Notes: generated by a model from the letters alone, not told the origin. Shown: positions 26,378 to 36,607, counted from the first letter of the stretch. The stretch is 64,000 bases of DNA from Hyphococcus lacteus (GCF_041058985.1 NZ_JBEHZE010000001.1:744001-808000), one strand, 5' to 3'. Numbers and translations: made by a program.

Positions 26378-26845
26378 GTATTCATCTCCGCGGCGCCGGA
26401 AAAAATGACGGCCTCGCCGGGACGCCGTCCAGCAAGGTCATAGAAGCCCGGCTTATGGGGGAAAAATGCTTGCGTTGCAAGGCCCGAAAGCGCCTTGAGC
26501 GGCTTCCTAAAACGGCCCAAGGCCTCGCGCTCTAATGAATATTTTGATCGCCCGAACAGAGTAATACGGAACCGAATTTTAGAGGTATCCACCAAAAGCT
26601 CTGCCGTTGCGCAATATTACGCTACGCTTCGCTTTCCTGCGCAAATTGCCGATTGCGAAGATCGCGCCTACCGCCAATCCGCGCCTTACGGAGATCGCTA
26701 AACCGCAGCCGTTGTTTCATTGGGGTGCCTTGCCGTTTGTGCGGTTTACACAAAAGACATCCCGCGCGAATTGATTTCGGTCCTTTTCGCTTGTGGTGCA
26801 TGCCAAGCCTCTCTCAAGTTGGTTAGCCCATAGAAGCCGGAACCC
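26378..26845. other. 468-bp non-coding gap upstream of rpsO
   Basis: No convincing gene is visible. The stretch must hold the rpsO promoter. It contains a 9-bp inverted repeat, TAAACCGCA (26699-26707) with TGCGGTTTA (26740-26748), about 100 bp beyond the upstream peptidase stop. That could end the peptidase transcript. No tRNA-like or repeat structure was seen. Confidence 0.5.
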
Positions 26846-28867
26846 CTAAAGCTGGCAATCCGTCCGAAGAAATTCGTCTATGGATTCCAACATGAGTTTT
26901 TTCTGCGCCGGCGTCCACGGTAGACTATGCGGCATGTCCTCAATCTCAACCAGTTTGGCTTTCGTCTTATCGGAAACCTTACCGTAAAAACGTTGAGAAT
27001 GACTGATCGGCACTCGAACATCACGATCCCCATGAAGAATAAGAATGGGCATCGCAATCTCGTCGGCATTCTCCATTGGATTCATACCTTTGACCGTACG
27101 CCCCTGAAGATATCGCTGGAGATTATTATCGCTCCATAGGCGGCCAAGCCTCGTCAAATCCGCAACCCCAGCCCCGGCAATCGCGCATTGGAATGGCCCA
27201 TCCTTACGAACAGAGGCAGCAAAAGCGGCAAAGCCCCCGTAGGAATATCCGAATATCGCCATACGGTCGGCACCAGCATACCCATTGGCAACAAGCCAAT
27301 CGGCACCATCATCCTTGTCATCCTGCATTTTCTGGCCCCACTCCTTGTCACCAGCGAGCCACAGCTGACGGCCCCAGCCTTCGCTCCCGCGATATTGAGG
27401 CTGCAACACGGTGTAACCACGCGAAGTCAAAAACTGTATCCAGCCCGTTGGGTCCCAATCAGCGAAATCACGCGACCATGGCCCGCCATGCGGCATAACA
27501 ATCGCGGGCGGCGCCGGATCCCCCTTTTCCCACCCAGCAGGAAGGGTCAAAAGCGCCGGGATGCTGAGGCCATCGCGCGCATCATAATAGATAAGTGATG
27601 TCTTACCGACCGAAGACGTATCGATCCAAGGCGCGGAGTCACCCAGTTTTTTGATCTGTGAACCATCAGTCAACAGATAATAAGATGGAGCAACATTCGA
27701 TGCCGATGAACGGACGAGCACTTTTGAGCGGTCGTGAGAGTAGTCAATGATAGAAATATTTGTGTCTGGAAGAATTTTTTCAAACGTCTTTTGAACCGAG
27801 TCAAAATACGGGTCGAGCCAATAGGCTCGCGGTACTTCACCACCATACACAAAACCCAATAGCTGGTTAAAATCATTGGGGGAGCGCCCTAAAATCACAT
27901 CCATAGCTTCATACCGGCCATGAGCAAACGCAGGGTCTTTGTCATATTCGCGCGTCGCGGGGTCGTACATATAGACCGACGCTTTATCGCTAAATTGATC
28001 CGTAATTACATAAAGCTTCCCAGTTTCCTCATCGCGACCAACTACAGAAATTTCATTCCGCTGACTTGAGTCCCACGTAAACTTATCATGGACATCGTAA
28101 TTTCCAGTCGTTGCATCTCTCACAAGAGTTTCAAACTGAAACTCGCCATTATCGAAATAGACCTTGCTGCGAGTCCAAACGGTAGCATCGCGCGGATCAA
28201 TGAGCCCTGCGGATTCTTCTTCGGAGTCGATGAAAAGTAGCTCTGTCTTTCCCGTACGTAGGTTATATTTTTTATATTTGATACGATACGTACGCGCATC
28301 AAATTCTGAAACAACAACATTTTCCGGATCGAGGGGCAGTAGGTCTGAGCGAATACTGCCCCGCACCGCGATCTCGAAACACCGAATTGTCGCCTCACCG
28401 CGCCCTTTCAGCGTGCCGCGAATATCGAACGGGTCTTTGAACTTTTTGAGCTTCCGGTCCGCAAAAAAAAGTTTGTAAGTATATGTATGCGTAAGACCGC
28501 GCGTGCCTTCGCCATCGCAACCATATGTTTCACCAGAATATGGCTTCCGGGCGACAGTTAGAACCTGCCCCATTTTAAGCGCTGAGGCACCGATGAATTC
28601 AACACTAGAGTCCGGTTTAGCAATACGCGGTTTCGCTTGATCATCATTTAAGTCCCAAACCGAAACCGCAGGGCTTTCTGACACCGCGCCATCCGCAGCG
28701 ACGAGCGCAACCAAATAATTACCGTCCGCAGATAAAGAAACGCTGTCCAACAAAGGCACGCGAGCCAAATCGTCGACAGGAATTGAACCAGCGAGCGCAG
28801 TGTTAGCGAAAAAAATGCTCGCCAGCCCCAAGCCAATTCGCGAAACCTTCTTAAGCGAATGAAACAT
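26846..28867 (-). CDS. Secreted S9-family (prolyl oligopeptidase/DPP-like) peptidase
   Basis: A serine peptidase with an N-terminal beta-propeller and a C-terminal alpha/beta hydrolase domain. The nucleophile elbow is GYSYGGFAAF, the acid is in HGDRDVRVP and the His in DMPHSLPW. The start at 28867 has GGAAGGGG upstream and opens a signal peptide ending near ANTALAGS. At 673 residues it fits secreted peptidases for oligopeptide breakdown. It is inserted between truB and rpsO. Confidence 0.87.
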   Translation of the reverse strand: MFHSLKKVSRIGLGLASIFFANTALAGSIPVDDLARVPLLDSVSLSADGNYLVALVAADGAVSESPAVSVWDLNDDQAKPRIAKPDSSVEFIGASALKMGQVLTVARKPYSGETYGCDGEGTRGLTHTYTYKLFFADRKLKKFKDPFDIRGTLKGRGEATIRCFEIAVRGSIRSDLLPLDPENVVVSEFDARTYRIKYKKYNLRTGKTELLFIDSEEESAGLIDPRDATVWTRSKVYFDNGEFQFETLVRDATTGNYDVHDKFTWDSSQRNEISVVGRDEETGKLYVITDQFSDKASVYMYDPATREYDKDPAFAHGRYEAMDVILGRSPNDFNQLLGFVYGGEVPRAYWLDPYFDSVQKTFEKILPDTNISIIDYSHDRSKVLVRSSASNVAPSYYLLTDGSQIKKLGDSAPWIDTSSVGKTSLIYYDARDGLSIPALLTLPAGWEKGDPAPPAIVMPHGGPWSRDFADWDPTGWIQFLTSRGYTVLQPQYRGSEGWGRQLWLAGDKEWGQKMQDDKDDGADWLVANGYAGADRMAIFGYSYGGFAAFAASVRKDGPFQCAIAGAGVADLTRLGRLWSDNNLQRYLQGRTVKGMNPMENADEIAMPILILHGDRDVRVPISHSQRFYGKVSDKTKAKLVEIEDMPHSLPWTPAQKKLMLESIDEFLRTDCQL

Positions 28868-28939
28868 TTTATGCCCCTTCCAGACGATCAGCTTCCCCAA
28901 TCGGAAAATGATACCAAGAAATCAGGACGAGAAAAGGTT

Positions 28940-29872
28940 TTAACTGTTAAAAACTCGGTTCGGTTTAAGCTTTAGACCATCGAGTTCGCAGATCGCAACG
29001 GCCTCATCATGAAGAACCGCGAGAACCCCCTCGATTGCGCCCGCAACCTCTCCGCGCACCCCCTTTGCAACCGCTGGTGAAATAATGGCCGCTTGACCTC
29101 GGCGTAATTTATCCGCCTGCGGTCCGTCGATGTTCGCCTGCGGCATCATATCAAGTGCACTCACTATTGGCAGAAGCGCGGCGTCACGGTCTTCGATATT
29201 TTCCATTTCTTCTAGCGCCGCAAGCGTGATCCCATCCTCGGCGCGTAATGCGCCAACCGCCAATCGACGAAGCGCGCTAACATGGCCCTCAGTTCCCAGC
29301 GCATGGGCAATATCCCGCACCAAAGCCCGTACATAGGCACCCTTACCGGTATGCGCTTCAAATATTGTTTCATCAGTAGACGGTGTTTCGACAATTTCTA
29401 AATTATAGATATTCACGGTACGCGACGCCAACTCAACTTTCTCACCGTCGCGCGCAATATCATAAGCCCGTTCGCCATCGACCTTAATTGCCGAAAACTG
29501 TGGCGGAGTCTGTTCAATCTCACCGGTAAATTGCGCCAGCACCGCTTCAATCTCTTCGCGGCTGGGGCGTTTTTCAGAGGTCGCAACCACATCCCCCTCA
29601 ATATCATCGGTTGATGTTGCCTCGCCCCACTTCGCCGTAAAGCGATAGTGTTTTTGCGCATCCATGACATAGGCCGCAGTTTTTGTGGCCTCACCGAACG
29701 CTATCGGCAATACGCCCGTGGCAAGTGGATCTAAGGTTCCGGCATGGCCGGCTTTCTGCGCCTGAAATAACCACTTTGCTTTCGATACGGCTTCGGTTGA
29801 ACCAAAGTCATATGCCTTATCAATCACCAACCAGCCAGAAATTGGCCGACCTTTTTTGCGCCGTCTGCCCAT
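28940..29872 (-). CDS. truB: tRNA pseudouridine-55 synthase
   Basis: Makes pseudouridine 55 in the T-loop of tRNAs. The catalytic Asp48 is in GHAGTLDPLATGVLP. The N-terminal ISGWLVIDKAYDFGST and later GKGAYVRALVRDIA are typical. The start MGRRRKKGRP (29872) has GGAG upstream and gives 310 residues. In most relatives it directly follows rbfA; here a GT61-like gene is inserted. Confidence 0.96.
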   Translation of the reverse strand: MGRRRKKGRPISGWLVIDKAYDFGSTEAVSKAKWLFQAQKAGHAGTLDPLATGVLPIAFGEATKTAAYVMDAQKHYRFTAKWGEATSTDDIEGDVVATSEKRPSREEIEAVLAQFTGEIEQTPPQFSAIKVDGERAYDIARDGEKVELASRTVNIYNLEIVETPSTDETIFEAHTGKGAYVRALVRDIAHALGTEGHVSALRRLAVGALRAEDGITLAALEEMENIEDRDAALLPIVSALDMMPQANIDGPQADKLRRGQAAIISPAVAKGVRGEVAGAIEGVLAVLHDEAVAICELDGLKLKPNRVFNS

Positions 29873-29991
29873 GGGGGCTCCTTCAATCGATTTTTGAACT
29901 CTAATTGCCACAGCGCCGGGTCGAACGGCTTTACGGGGCGCACGCTTTCAAACAGGTCTTACGCTGCCCGTCAATACTCAGCTTTTCATGC

Positions 29992-31053
29992 TTAGGAGAC
30001 CGGTTCATCCAACAGGGCGTTCAATCGTGTAGCAACCGCATCATCGTCGCCATAGTCGGTACAAATAATTCCGTAATCATCAACACCGAGGGAATTTGCG
30101 AAAAACAAAAATGAATTCATCCACCACGCATCGCTTACAAATTCTATCACGCGCTTTGGCTGCCAATAAACAAGATTGTACCCGGCGGAACCGTGATCAA
30201 GCAATACAGTTTCCGCATCTGCGGCAGCGGCAACATACCCTTCGAAGCTTGTTTCGTCTGTACGAAGAACAGTGCCGCCCCGGCTTTTGACAATCTCTTC
30301 GATTAAGCGGTTCGGGTGGGTACGCACAGCGACCTCTGAAGGTTCACCATGGCGCGACAAATATATCATAGACCCCGGCTTTGGCGTGACGGGGTCTGCC
30401 TTATAGAATTCTCGTAAACGCAAAGCATATTCCGGCAACCAGTAACGAATATACATTTGCTGGCGCACCACACGCGCATCTTTGATTAATACCGGCGCAT
30501 CGAGAATGGAAAAATCAATGCCCAACCGAGCGGAATCCCTTTTGACATAAGGCTTGTTGGCAAAGGTCGCAGGCAAAAACACCGGCGCGTCTATATTTTC
30601 GACGCCCGCCAACGGGTTGAGATATTCCGAAGTCCAATCACCAAACGTATCAATATGTTCTGATTGAATGAAATATCCGCTTTCAACTTCTCGAACCGGT
30701 GCTCTTTGCTCAAACAACATCCGTAGACCGGGCTTACACGACGAATAGCGCTCAAACAGCGTACCATTGCACCACCCGCCGCCGCTGGGTGTTACCAACA
30801 AGTTCTCAACGTTTTCAACGATTGGCCGCGGTGCCGCGTAGCGCATTCTACGTTGGTGTTTCTTGTCGCCCGCATGTTTCGGAATGTCGCCACGGAAATT
30901 TACCGGCTCGCCGGTAACAGGTTTGGTTTCTTCTGGCGACAGGGGTTCATAAAGGCCAGCAATCGAAGATCCATTGCGCCACAACGCGCCAACAGCACTG
31001 CGCATATTCGCCATCGGCGCTTTGAATTTTGCATGCTGAAAATATGATGTCAT
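29992..31053 (-). CDS. Glycosyltransferase-61-like (DUF563) protein
   Basis: A 353-residue protein without signal peptide or membrane segments. Its second half resembles GT61/DUF563: IYLSRHGEPSEVAVRTHPN is like the family's SRR-type loop, then SFEGYVAAAADAETVLLDHG and GSAGYNLVYW resemble the A-x-xGxHGAGLxN-type segment. The His-Gly-Ala part is altered to DHGSAG. A sugar-transfer role is inference. It lies between rbfA and truB, an unusual place for a cell-surface gene. Confidence 0.5.
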   Translation of the reverse strand: MTSYFQHAKFKAPMANMRSAVGALWRNGSSIAGLYEPLSPEETKPVTGEPVNFRGDIPKHAGDKKHQRRMRYAAPRPIVENVENLLVTPSGGGWCNGTLFERYSSCKPGLRMLFEQRAPVREVESGYFIQSEHIDTFGDWTSEYLNPLAGVENIDAPVFLPATFANKPYVKRDSARLGIDFSILDAPVLIKDARVVRQQMYIRYWLPEYALRLREFYKADPVTPKPGSMIYLSRHGEPSEVAVRTHPNRLIEEIVKSRGGTVLRTDETSFEGYVAAAADAETVLLDHGSAGYNLVYWQPKRVIEFVSDAWWMNSFLFFANSLGVDDYGIICTDYGDDDAVATRLNALLDEPVS

Positions 31054-31148
31054 CGACTTTTAAAACTCATTCCCGTCTCTGTGAGTACCTAGAAACAATA
31101 AGGTAAAGTTTTTACCCTATCGCGGTCACGAAGATAGTTTCAAAAGTG

Positions 31149-31544
31149 TCATTTAGTCTCCAGGTCGCGAACCACCTCAGGTCGAGACAAAAGTTCGTCA
31201 ATTTTCTTTGCTTCAGCAAAGGTCTCATCACTCATGAATTTAATCGCCGGCGTATATTTCATGGTGATTTTCTGCCCGACCAAGCTACGCAGATAAGGCG
31301 CGACTTTGTTAAGCGCTTTTACCATTTCGCGTTCATTGCCGCCGCCCAAAGGAGCAACAAAGGCTGAAGCTTGCTTGAGGTCTGGTGAAATGCGAATTTC
31401 ACTGACGGTAACCGAAACACCGCTCAGTTCAGGTTCGCGTAAATCCTCGCGTTGTAACACCTCGACCAGTGCATGACGCAATAATTCACCCGCGCGCAAC
31501 TGGCGTTGCGACGGACCTTTTGCACTGGAATAGCGTTTAGACAT
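31149..31544 (-). CDS. rbfA: Ribosome-binding factor A
   Basis: A 131-residue KH-like protein needed for maturation of the 16S rRNA 5' end and cold adaptation. SQRQLRAGELLRHALVEVL, the strand EIRISPDLKQASAFV and the C-terminal APYLRSLVGQKITMKYTPAIKF are diagnostic. It follows infB by 77 bp in the usual order. Confidence 0.95.
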   Translation of the reverse strand: MSKRYSSAKGPSQRQLRAGELLRHALVEVLQREDLREPELSGVSVTVSEIRISPDLKQASAFVAPLGGGNEREMVKALNKVAPYLRSLVGQKITMKYTPAIKFMSDETFAEAKKIDELLSRPEVVRDLETK

Positions 31545-31620
31545 CGGGGCAACAATCCATTAGCGAATAAGGAGCGGTCAGGCGGGGACCGGAAAAACCA
31601 GCCCCAACCTTAAAAGCAGC

Positions 31621-34254
31621 CTAAAGCGTCCGCGTAATTTTCTCGACTGAGAAGCACTCAATCACATCGCCCGAACGCATATCTTCATAGTTGGCAAAGC
31701 TCATGCCGCATTCCTGACCAACAGGAACTTCCTGTACGTCGTCTTTAAAGCGTTTAAGCTGAGACAGTTCGCCTTCATGAATAACGACATTATCGCGGAT
31801 CAAGCGCACTTTCGCACCACGGCGAACATTGCCTTCGGTTACGCGGCAACCGGCAACCTTGCCGTGCTTCGAAATTGAGAACACTTCAAGAATTTCAGCA
31901 TTGCCAAGGAATGTTTCACGCAGTTCAGGCTCAAGCATACCCGAAAGAACCGCTTTGATATCATCAATCAAATTATAGATCACCGAATAATAACGGATCT
32001 CAACTTTTGAACGATCAGCTTCGTCGCGTGCCTGTTTGTTCGCGCGCACGTTAAAGCCAAAGACAGGCGCATTAGACGCCGCCGCGAGGATAACATCGCT
32101 CTCAGAGATACCGCCGACACCGGTATGAAGCACCTTAACACGAACCTCTTCGGTGTTCAGCTTCATCAGTGAACCAACCAATGCTTCAACCGAGCCTTGA
32201 ACATCACCTTTGATCACCACAGGAAGTTCTTTAACCGCAGAATCCTGAAGCTGCGCCATCATTTGCTCAAGCGATGTACCAGCCGATTGGGCAGCTGCTT
32301 TTTCGCGGCGCTGACGAGCACGGAATTCAGCAATTTCCCGCGCCTTTGCCTCACCTTCGACGACGTTGAAGGTATCGCCAGGTTCAGGAACACCATTCAA
32401 ACCAAGAATTTCGATCGGTAAAGCTGGAACCGCTGCATTCACTTTGCGGCCCTGATCGTCGGTCATCGCGCGGACCTTGCCCCACTCTGAACCAACCACA
32501 ACAACATCACCGCGTTTTAGCGTTCCGCGTTGTACAAGCAATGTCGCCACCGCGCCACGTCCTTTGTCGAGACGCGCCTCAACAACCGCACCCTCAGCCG
32601 GGCGATTCGGGTTCGCTTTCAGTTCCAACAATTCGGCCTGTAGCAAGATCGCATCTTGCAATGCATCAAGATTGGTACGTTTCAACGCAGAAACCTCAAC
32701 GTCCTGAATATCACCACCCATGCCTTCAACCTGAATTTCGTGTTGAAGAAGGTCCGTACGCACCTTATTGGGATCAGCGTCAGGTTTATCTACCTTATTG
32801 ATCGCAACGATAATCGGCACACCCGCTGCTTTTGCGTGACTGATGGCCTCTTCCGTTTGCGGCATGATAGAATCGTCAGCCGCAACAACAAGAACGATAA
32901 TGTCAGTAACCTCTGCACCCCGCGCTCGCATTTGCGTAAACGCAGCGTGGCCCGGCGTATCTAGGAATGTGATCTTACGATCTTCGCCAAGCGTGATCTG
33001 ATAGGCGCCGATATGCTGTGTAATACCGCCAGCCTCGCCCGCGACCACATCCGTCTGGCGAAGGGCGTCGAGCAATGACGTTTTACCATGGTCAACATGG
33101 CCCATGATTGTAACCACTGGTGGGCGCGGCAACAAATCATCGTCCGCATCCGCCGCACCACCAAGACCTTCTTCGACATCAGATTCCGCAACACGCTTGA
33201 CCGTATGACCAAGATCTTCGGCAATCAGCTGTGCAGTATCCGCATCAAGAATATCATTCGCCGTGACCATCTGATCTTGCGACATCAATTCGCGCACAAG
33301 ATCGACAGCACGCATCGACATACGGGCCGCCAATTCCTGAACCGTAATCGTTTCAGGAATGATGACCTCGCGCACGACACGATTGGAATCGCCACCACGT
33401 TTTTGACGGGCCTGCTTTTCGCGTTCACGGGCGCGCTTAACAGAAGCGAGCGACCGTTGACGCTCTTCGTCATCAAGTGCATTCGCGATGGTCAATTTAC
33501 CAGAACGACGACGCGGGCTTTCTTTTGCTTTTGCAGGGTCCCGGCGATCATCACCAAGGTTTTGGCGTTTAGATTTCAAGCGGCCACCAAGTTGCGCCAA
33601 CGGATTACTAGCCTCCGCAGGGTCGGGCACGCGTTCTTTTTCCGCAGCACGGCCCTTGGCGCGCGCATCGGTTTTCGCAGCATTGCGTTTTTTGCGCTCA
33701 CGCTCTTCTTCTTCGAGAAGGCGTTGCGATTCTTCTTCGGCTTTGCGGCGTTCTTCAGCTTCGCGGGCGCGCTTTTCTTCTTCAAGCGCTGCGCGTTTAC
33801 GCTCTTCTTCTAGCCTTGTGCGTTCTTCAGCTTCGCGTGCTTCACGCTCTGCGCGCTCTGCCGCTTCGCGTTTCGCCCGCGCCTGTTGCTCACGTCGCGC
33901 CACCGCGAGTGCACCAGCACGCGCTTGCTTTTCGTCCTCAGAAAGTGTGCGCAGAACAGAACCTTTGCGGTTGGCCTCTGCCGCTTTTTGCGCTGCCGCT
34001 TTCGCCTTCGCTGCACGATCATCGGTTTTGACCGGTGCTGGCTTTTTAGCGGGCGCTTCCTTTTTAGGTGCGACCTCTGCTTTTTGCTCAGTTTCCGTTT
34101 TAGGTGTCAAAACGCGCCGCCGTTTTGTCTCTACGACAACGGTTTTAGAGCGCCCATGTGAAAAGCTTTGCTTCACCGCACCAGTCTCTGAACGACGGAT
34201 CGTTAAAGGTCGCCGTGACGGTTTATCGGTATCTGTTTCGACGTCGTCGCTCAT
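31621..34254 (-). CDS. infB: Translation initiation factor IF-2
   Basis: The GTPase that places initiator tRNA on the 30S subunit. G-domain motifs: GHVDHGKTSLLDAL (G1), DTPGHAAF (G3) and NKVDK (G4). An IF2_N region (TVQELAARMSMRAVDLVRELM) precedes it. The N-terminal 250 residues are a low-complexity, highly charged Ala/Glu/Arg/Lys coiled coil, typical of alphaproteobacteria. The start MSDDVETDTDKP (34254) has GGAG at the right distance and gives 877 residues. The coiled coil's antisense strand produces long spurious frames. Confidence 0.97.
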   Translation of the reverse strand: MSDDVETDTDKPSRRPLTIRRSETGAVKQSFSHGRSKTVVVETKRRRVLTPKTETEQKAEVAPKKEAPAKKPAPVKTDDRAAKAKAAAQKAAEANRKGSVLRTLSEDEKQARAGALAVARREQQARAKREAAERAEREAREAEERTRLEEERKRAALEEEKRAREAEERRKAEEESQRLLEEEERERKKRNAAKTDARAKGRAAEKERVPDPAEASNPLAQLGGRLKSKRQNLGDDRRDPAKAKESPRRRSGKLTIANALDDEERQRSLASVKRAREREKQARQKRGGDSNRVVREVIIPETITVQELAARMSMRAVDLVRELMSQDQMVTANDILDADTAQLIAEDLGHTVKRVAESDVEEGLGGAADADDDLLPRPPVVTIMGHVDHGKTSLLDALRQTDVVAGEAGGITQHIGAYQITLGEDRKITFLDTPGHAAFTQMRARGAEVTDIIVLVVAADDSIMPQTEEAISHAKAAGVPIIVAINKVDKPDADPNKVRTDLLQHEIQVEGMGGDIQDVEVSALKRTNLDALQDAILLQAELLELKANPNRPAEGAVVEARLDKGRGAVATLLVQRGTLKRGDVVVVGSEWGKVRAMTDDQGRKVNAAVPALPIEILGLNGVPEPGDTFNVVEGEAKAREIAEFRARQRREKAAAQSAGTSLEQMMAQLQDSAVKELPVVIKGDVQGSVEALVGSLMKLNTEEVRVKVLHTGVGGISESDVILAAASNAPVFGFNVRANKQARDEADRSKVEIRYYSVIYNLIDDIKAVLSGMLEPELRETFLGNAEILEVFSISKHGKVAGCRVTEGNVRRGAKVRLIRDNVVIHEGELSQLKRFKDDVQEVPVGQECGMSFANYEDMRSGDVIECFSVEKITRTL

Positions 34255-34401
34255 TAAATCTCCAAGTGCGCCCTTCATAAAAGCGCGTTCTTTATGATGG
34301 TTTTTGCCCCAACGCCCCTGCGTCTTGGCTCAAACCGCCTTCGACATACAGCCCTAATGGGCCGGGGTCCACACCGGACCCACTTTCTCACGACCCGACA
34401 C

Positions 34402-35040
34402 TTAATCGGTTGGGTTCTGAAACCCTTCCAACCGCCGAGCTTCGCGCAAAAATCGTTGCGCACCGGCACCCGATTTGAGCGCCACATGCACCGTCGGTCC
34501 TTCACGACCCAAGGCCGCCGCCAACGCTGCTTCGTCAAACAATTCAACGACGGTGATTTCCGACGCCAAATTTGCCAGTTTCCGACGCCCATCAACACCG
34601 CCATCAGCCGCATTAACAAGAACGTCAGCACCGTTCTCTCTCAACATGGTCCGGACTTTTTCAAATCCAACCACCGCATCGCCGGTTCGTCGCGCCAACC
34701 CAAGCGCCGAAAGCGCCGACTTGGTCAAACCAGCCTCGACCCGATCCACAAGATCGGAAGGCACTTTGGGGCCCGCCTTAAGCGATCGAGCGAACCCGCC
34801 TTTTTTCAGCGCCATTTCCAGCGCTTGCCGTGAAGCCGTTACCCAAGCCCCGCGCCCAGGGAGCTTGCCGGTAAAATCCGGTGCCAACTCCCCATCAGGT
34901 GACAAAACGAACCGCAAACCCTTCTGGGGTTCAAGGCTCTCGCCCGTCGCAACGCATCGCCGTTCTGGCGATTTGCGATTTTTAGGACGGTCATCTTCAG
35001 TCGCGATCGTCAGCGGCTTCCTCCTCAGCTTCAGCAGCAC
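34402..35040 (-). CDS. RNA-binding protein of the YlxR (DUF448) family with an L7Ae-like C-terminus
   Basis: The YlxR domain is marked by ERRCVATGESL and later FVLSPDGELAPDFTGKLPGRGAWV. The second half (LSALGLARRTGDAVVGFEKV) resembles the YlxQ/L7Ae ribosomal fold. This two-domain fusion between nusA and infB is normal for alphaproteobacteria. The start is uncertain: the frame opens at GTG 35040 inside nusA, but AGGAGG lies just before CTG 35013. Either reading overlaps the nusA end. Confidence 0.85.
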   Translation of the reverse strand: MLLKLRRKPLTIATEDDRPKNRKSPERRCVATGESLEPQKGLRFVLSPDGELAPDFTGKLPGRGAWVTASRQALEMALKKGGFARSLKAGPKVPSDLVDRVEAGLTKSALSALGLARRTGDAVVGFEKVRTMLRENGADVLVNAADGGVDGRRKLANLASEITVVELFDEAALAAALGREGPTVHVALKSGAGAQRFLREARRLEGFQNPTD

Positions 35041-36607
35041 GTTGGGCCGCGAGGTCTTCCTCGGTGATCCAACCTGCCTGTAAACGCGCCCGCATAATTA
35101 AATCTTCTGCGGTTTCTGCCGTAATTTTGTACGCTTCAAGCATGCCTTCGTAATGTTTACGCTCGCCATCAACCCGCTCAGTCCAACCGGTCAAATCGTC
35201 GGTGGCGCAACCCGCGAGGTCCTCAACGGATTTCACGTCATTCTCGCCAAGGGTAACAATCATCTTAAGGTCAAGCCCTTCAAGGCCGAGAATGTCATCA
35301 TTAACACCCATCTCGACCCGGCGCTCATCAAGCTTCTTGTTTTCTGCTTCGATGCAGTCACGCGCACGCGCCTGCAATTCTTCAGCAGTGTCCTCGTCAA
35401 GGCCGTCAATTTCCATCAGCTCAGTAACGTCAACGAATGCGATTTCTTCGATCTTAGCAAAGCCCTCTGACACCAGAAGACCCGCCATCATGTCATCAAC
35501 ATCAAGACCGCTCATGAACAACTCAGAGCGTATACGGAATTCTTCTTGGCGCTTGGCGCTTTCTTCTTCCTCGGTCATGATGTCGATTTCATAACCAGAA
35601 AGTTGCGATGCAAGACGTACGTTTTGCCCGCGACGACCAATAGCCAACGATAATTGTTCGTCAGGAACAACAACTTCGATACGCTTTAGATCTTCATCAA
35701 GAACAACTTTTGACACTTCAGCAGGCGCAAGTGCGTTCACGACAAACGTCGCGTCGCTCTCGTTCCACGGTACAATGTCGATTTTCTCACCGCCCAACTC
35801 ATTCACAACTGCCTGAACCCGGCTACCGCGCATACCGACGCACGCACCGACCGGATCAATACCGTTATCATTAGAGAAAACGCCAATCTTGGCGCGGCTT
35901 CCCGGATCGCGCGCAACAGCCTTGATCTCGATAACACCATCATAGACTTCGGGCACTTCTTGTTCGAACAATTTCGCCATGAATTGCGGGTGCGAACGAG
36001 AAAGGAAAATTTGTGGGCCGCGCGTCTCACGGCGAACATCCATGATATACGCACGAACGCGATCACCATTACGGTAATTCTCCCGTGGGAGTTGCTGATC
36101 GCGACGGATAATCGCCTCGGCCTTGCCTAAGTCGATAATTACGTGGCCATATTCAACACGCTTGATGATGCCGTTGATGATTTCGCCGATACGATCTTTG
36201 AAATCTTCGTACTGACGATCGCGCTCTGCTTCGCGAACTTTTTGCGTGATAACCTGCTTTGCGCCCATGGCGGCCTGACGGCCAAAATCCATCGGCGGCA
36301 AAGGCTCTGACATAAAGTCACCGACTTCGGCCTCTGGGTTCAGGTGCAGCGCATCTTTTTTTGCGATCTGTGTCAGGTCGCTTTCAACCTCATCGACAAC
36401 CTCGAGCAAACGCCAAAGTTTGGTTTCGCCGGTTTTCGGATTAATCTCAGCTTTAACCAATGTTTCGTGACCATAACGGGTGCGCGCCGCACGCGCGAGC
36501 GCATCTTCCATTGCCTCGATGACAAGTGACTTATCGATAGATTTTTCACGCGCGACTGCGTCGGCGATCTGAATAAGCTCCAGTTTGTTGGCGCTAACCG
36601 CGGTCAT
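34997..36607 (-). CDS. nusA: Transcription termination/antitermination factor NusA
   Basis: Modulates RNA polymerase pausing, termination and antitermination. The order is N-terminal RNAP-binding domain, S1 (NGIIKRVEYGHVIIDLGKAEA), KH1 and KH2 (GACVGMRGSRVQAVVNELGG; LAIGRRGQNVRLASQL). C-terminal helix-hairpin-helix units (LMEIDGLDEDTAEELQARA) and an acidic tail follow. The start MTAVSANKLELIQ gives 536 residues and overlaps rimP by ATGA. Confidence 0.97.
   Translation of the reverse strand: MTAVSANKLELIQIADAVAREKSIDKSLVIEAMEDALARAARTRYGHETLVKAEINPKTGETKLWRLLEVVDEVESDLTQIAKKDALHLNPEAEVGDFMSEPLPPMDFGRQAAMGAKQVITQKVREAERDRQYEDFKDRIGEIINGIIKRVEYGHVIIDLGKAEAIIRRDQQLPRENYRNGDRVRAYIMDVRRETRGPQIFLSRSHPQFMAKLFEQEVPEVYDGVIEIKAVARDPGSRAKIGVFSNDNGIDPVGACVGMRGSRVQAVVNELGGEKIDIVPWNESDATFVVNALAPAEVSKVVLDEDLKRIEVVVPDEQLSLAIGRRGQNVRLASQLSGYEIDIMTEEEESAKRQEEFRIRSELFMSGLDVDDMMAGLLVSEGFAKIEEIAFVDVTELMEIDGLDEDTAEELQARARDCIEAENKKLDERRVEMGVNDDILGLEGLDLKMIVTLGENDVKSVEDLAGCATDDLTGWTERVDGERKHYEGMLEAYKITAETAEDLIMRARLQAGWITEEDLAAQRAAEAEEEAADDRD

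Noticed and set aside
26281..26595. A 104-codon minus-strand frame overlapping rpsO
   Set aside because: It covers the rpsO promoter and start in another frame, with no ribosome-binding site.
33088..34297. Long plus-strand frames (up to 269 codons) opposite infB
   Set aside because: They mirror the Ala/Glu/Arg/Lys coiled coil of IF-2, have Ser/Arg or Phe-rich nonsense composition and no ribosome-binding site.
34275..34631. A 118-codon minus-strand frame between infB and ylxR
   Set aside because: It is an out-of-frame shadow of ylxR with an implausible Arg/Trp-rich composition.
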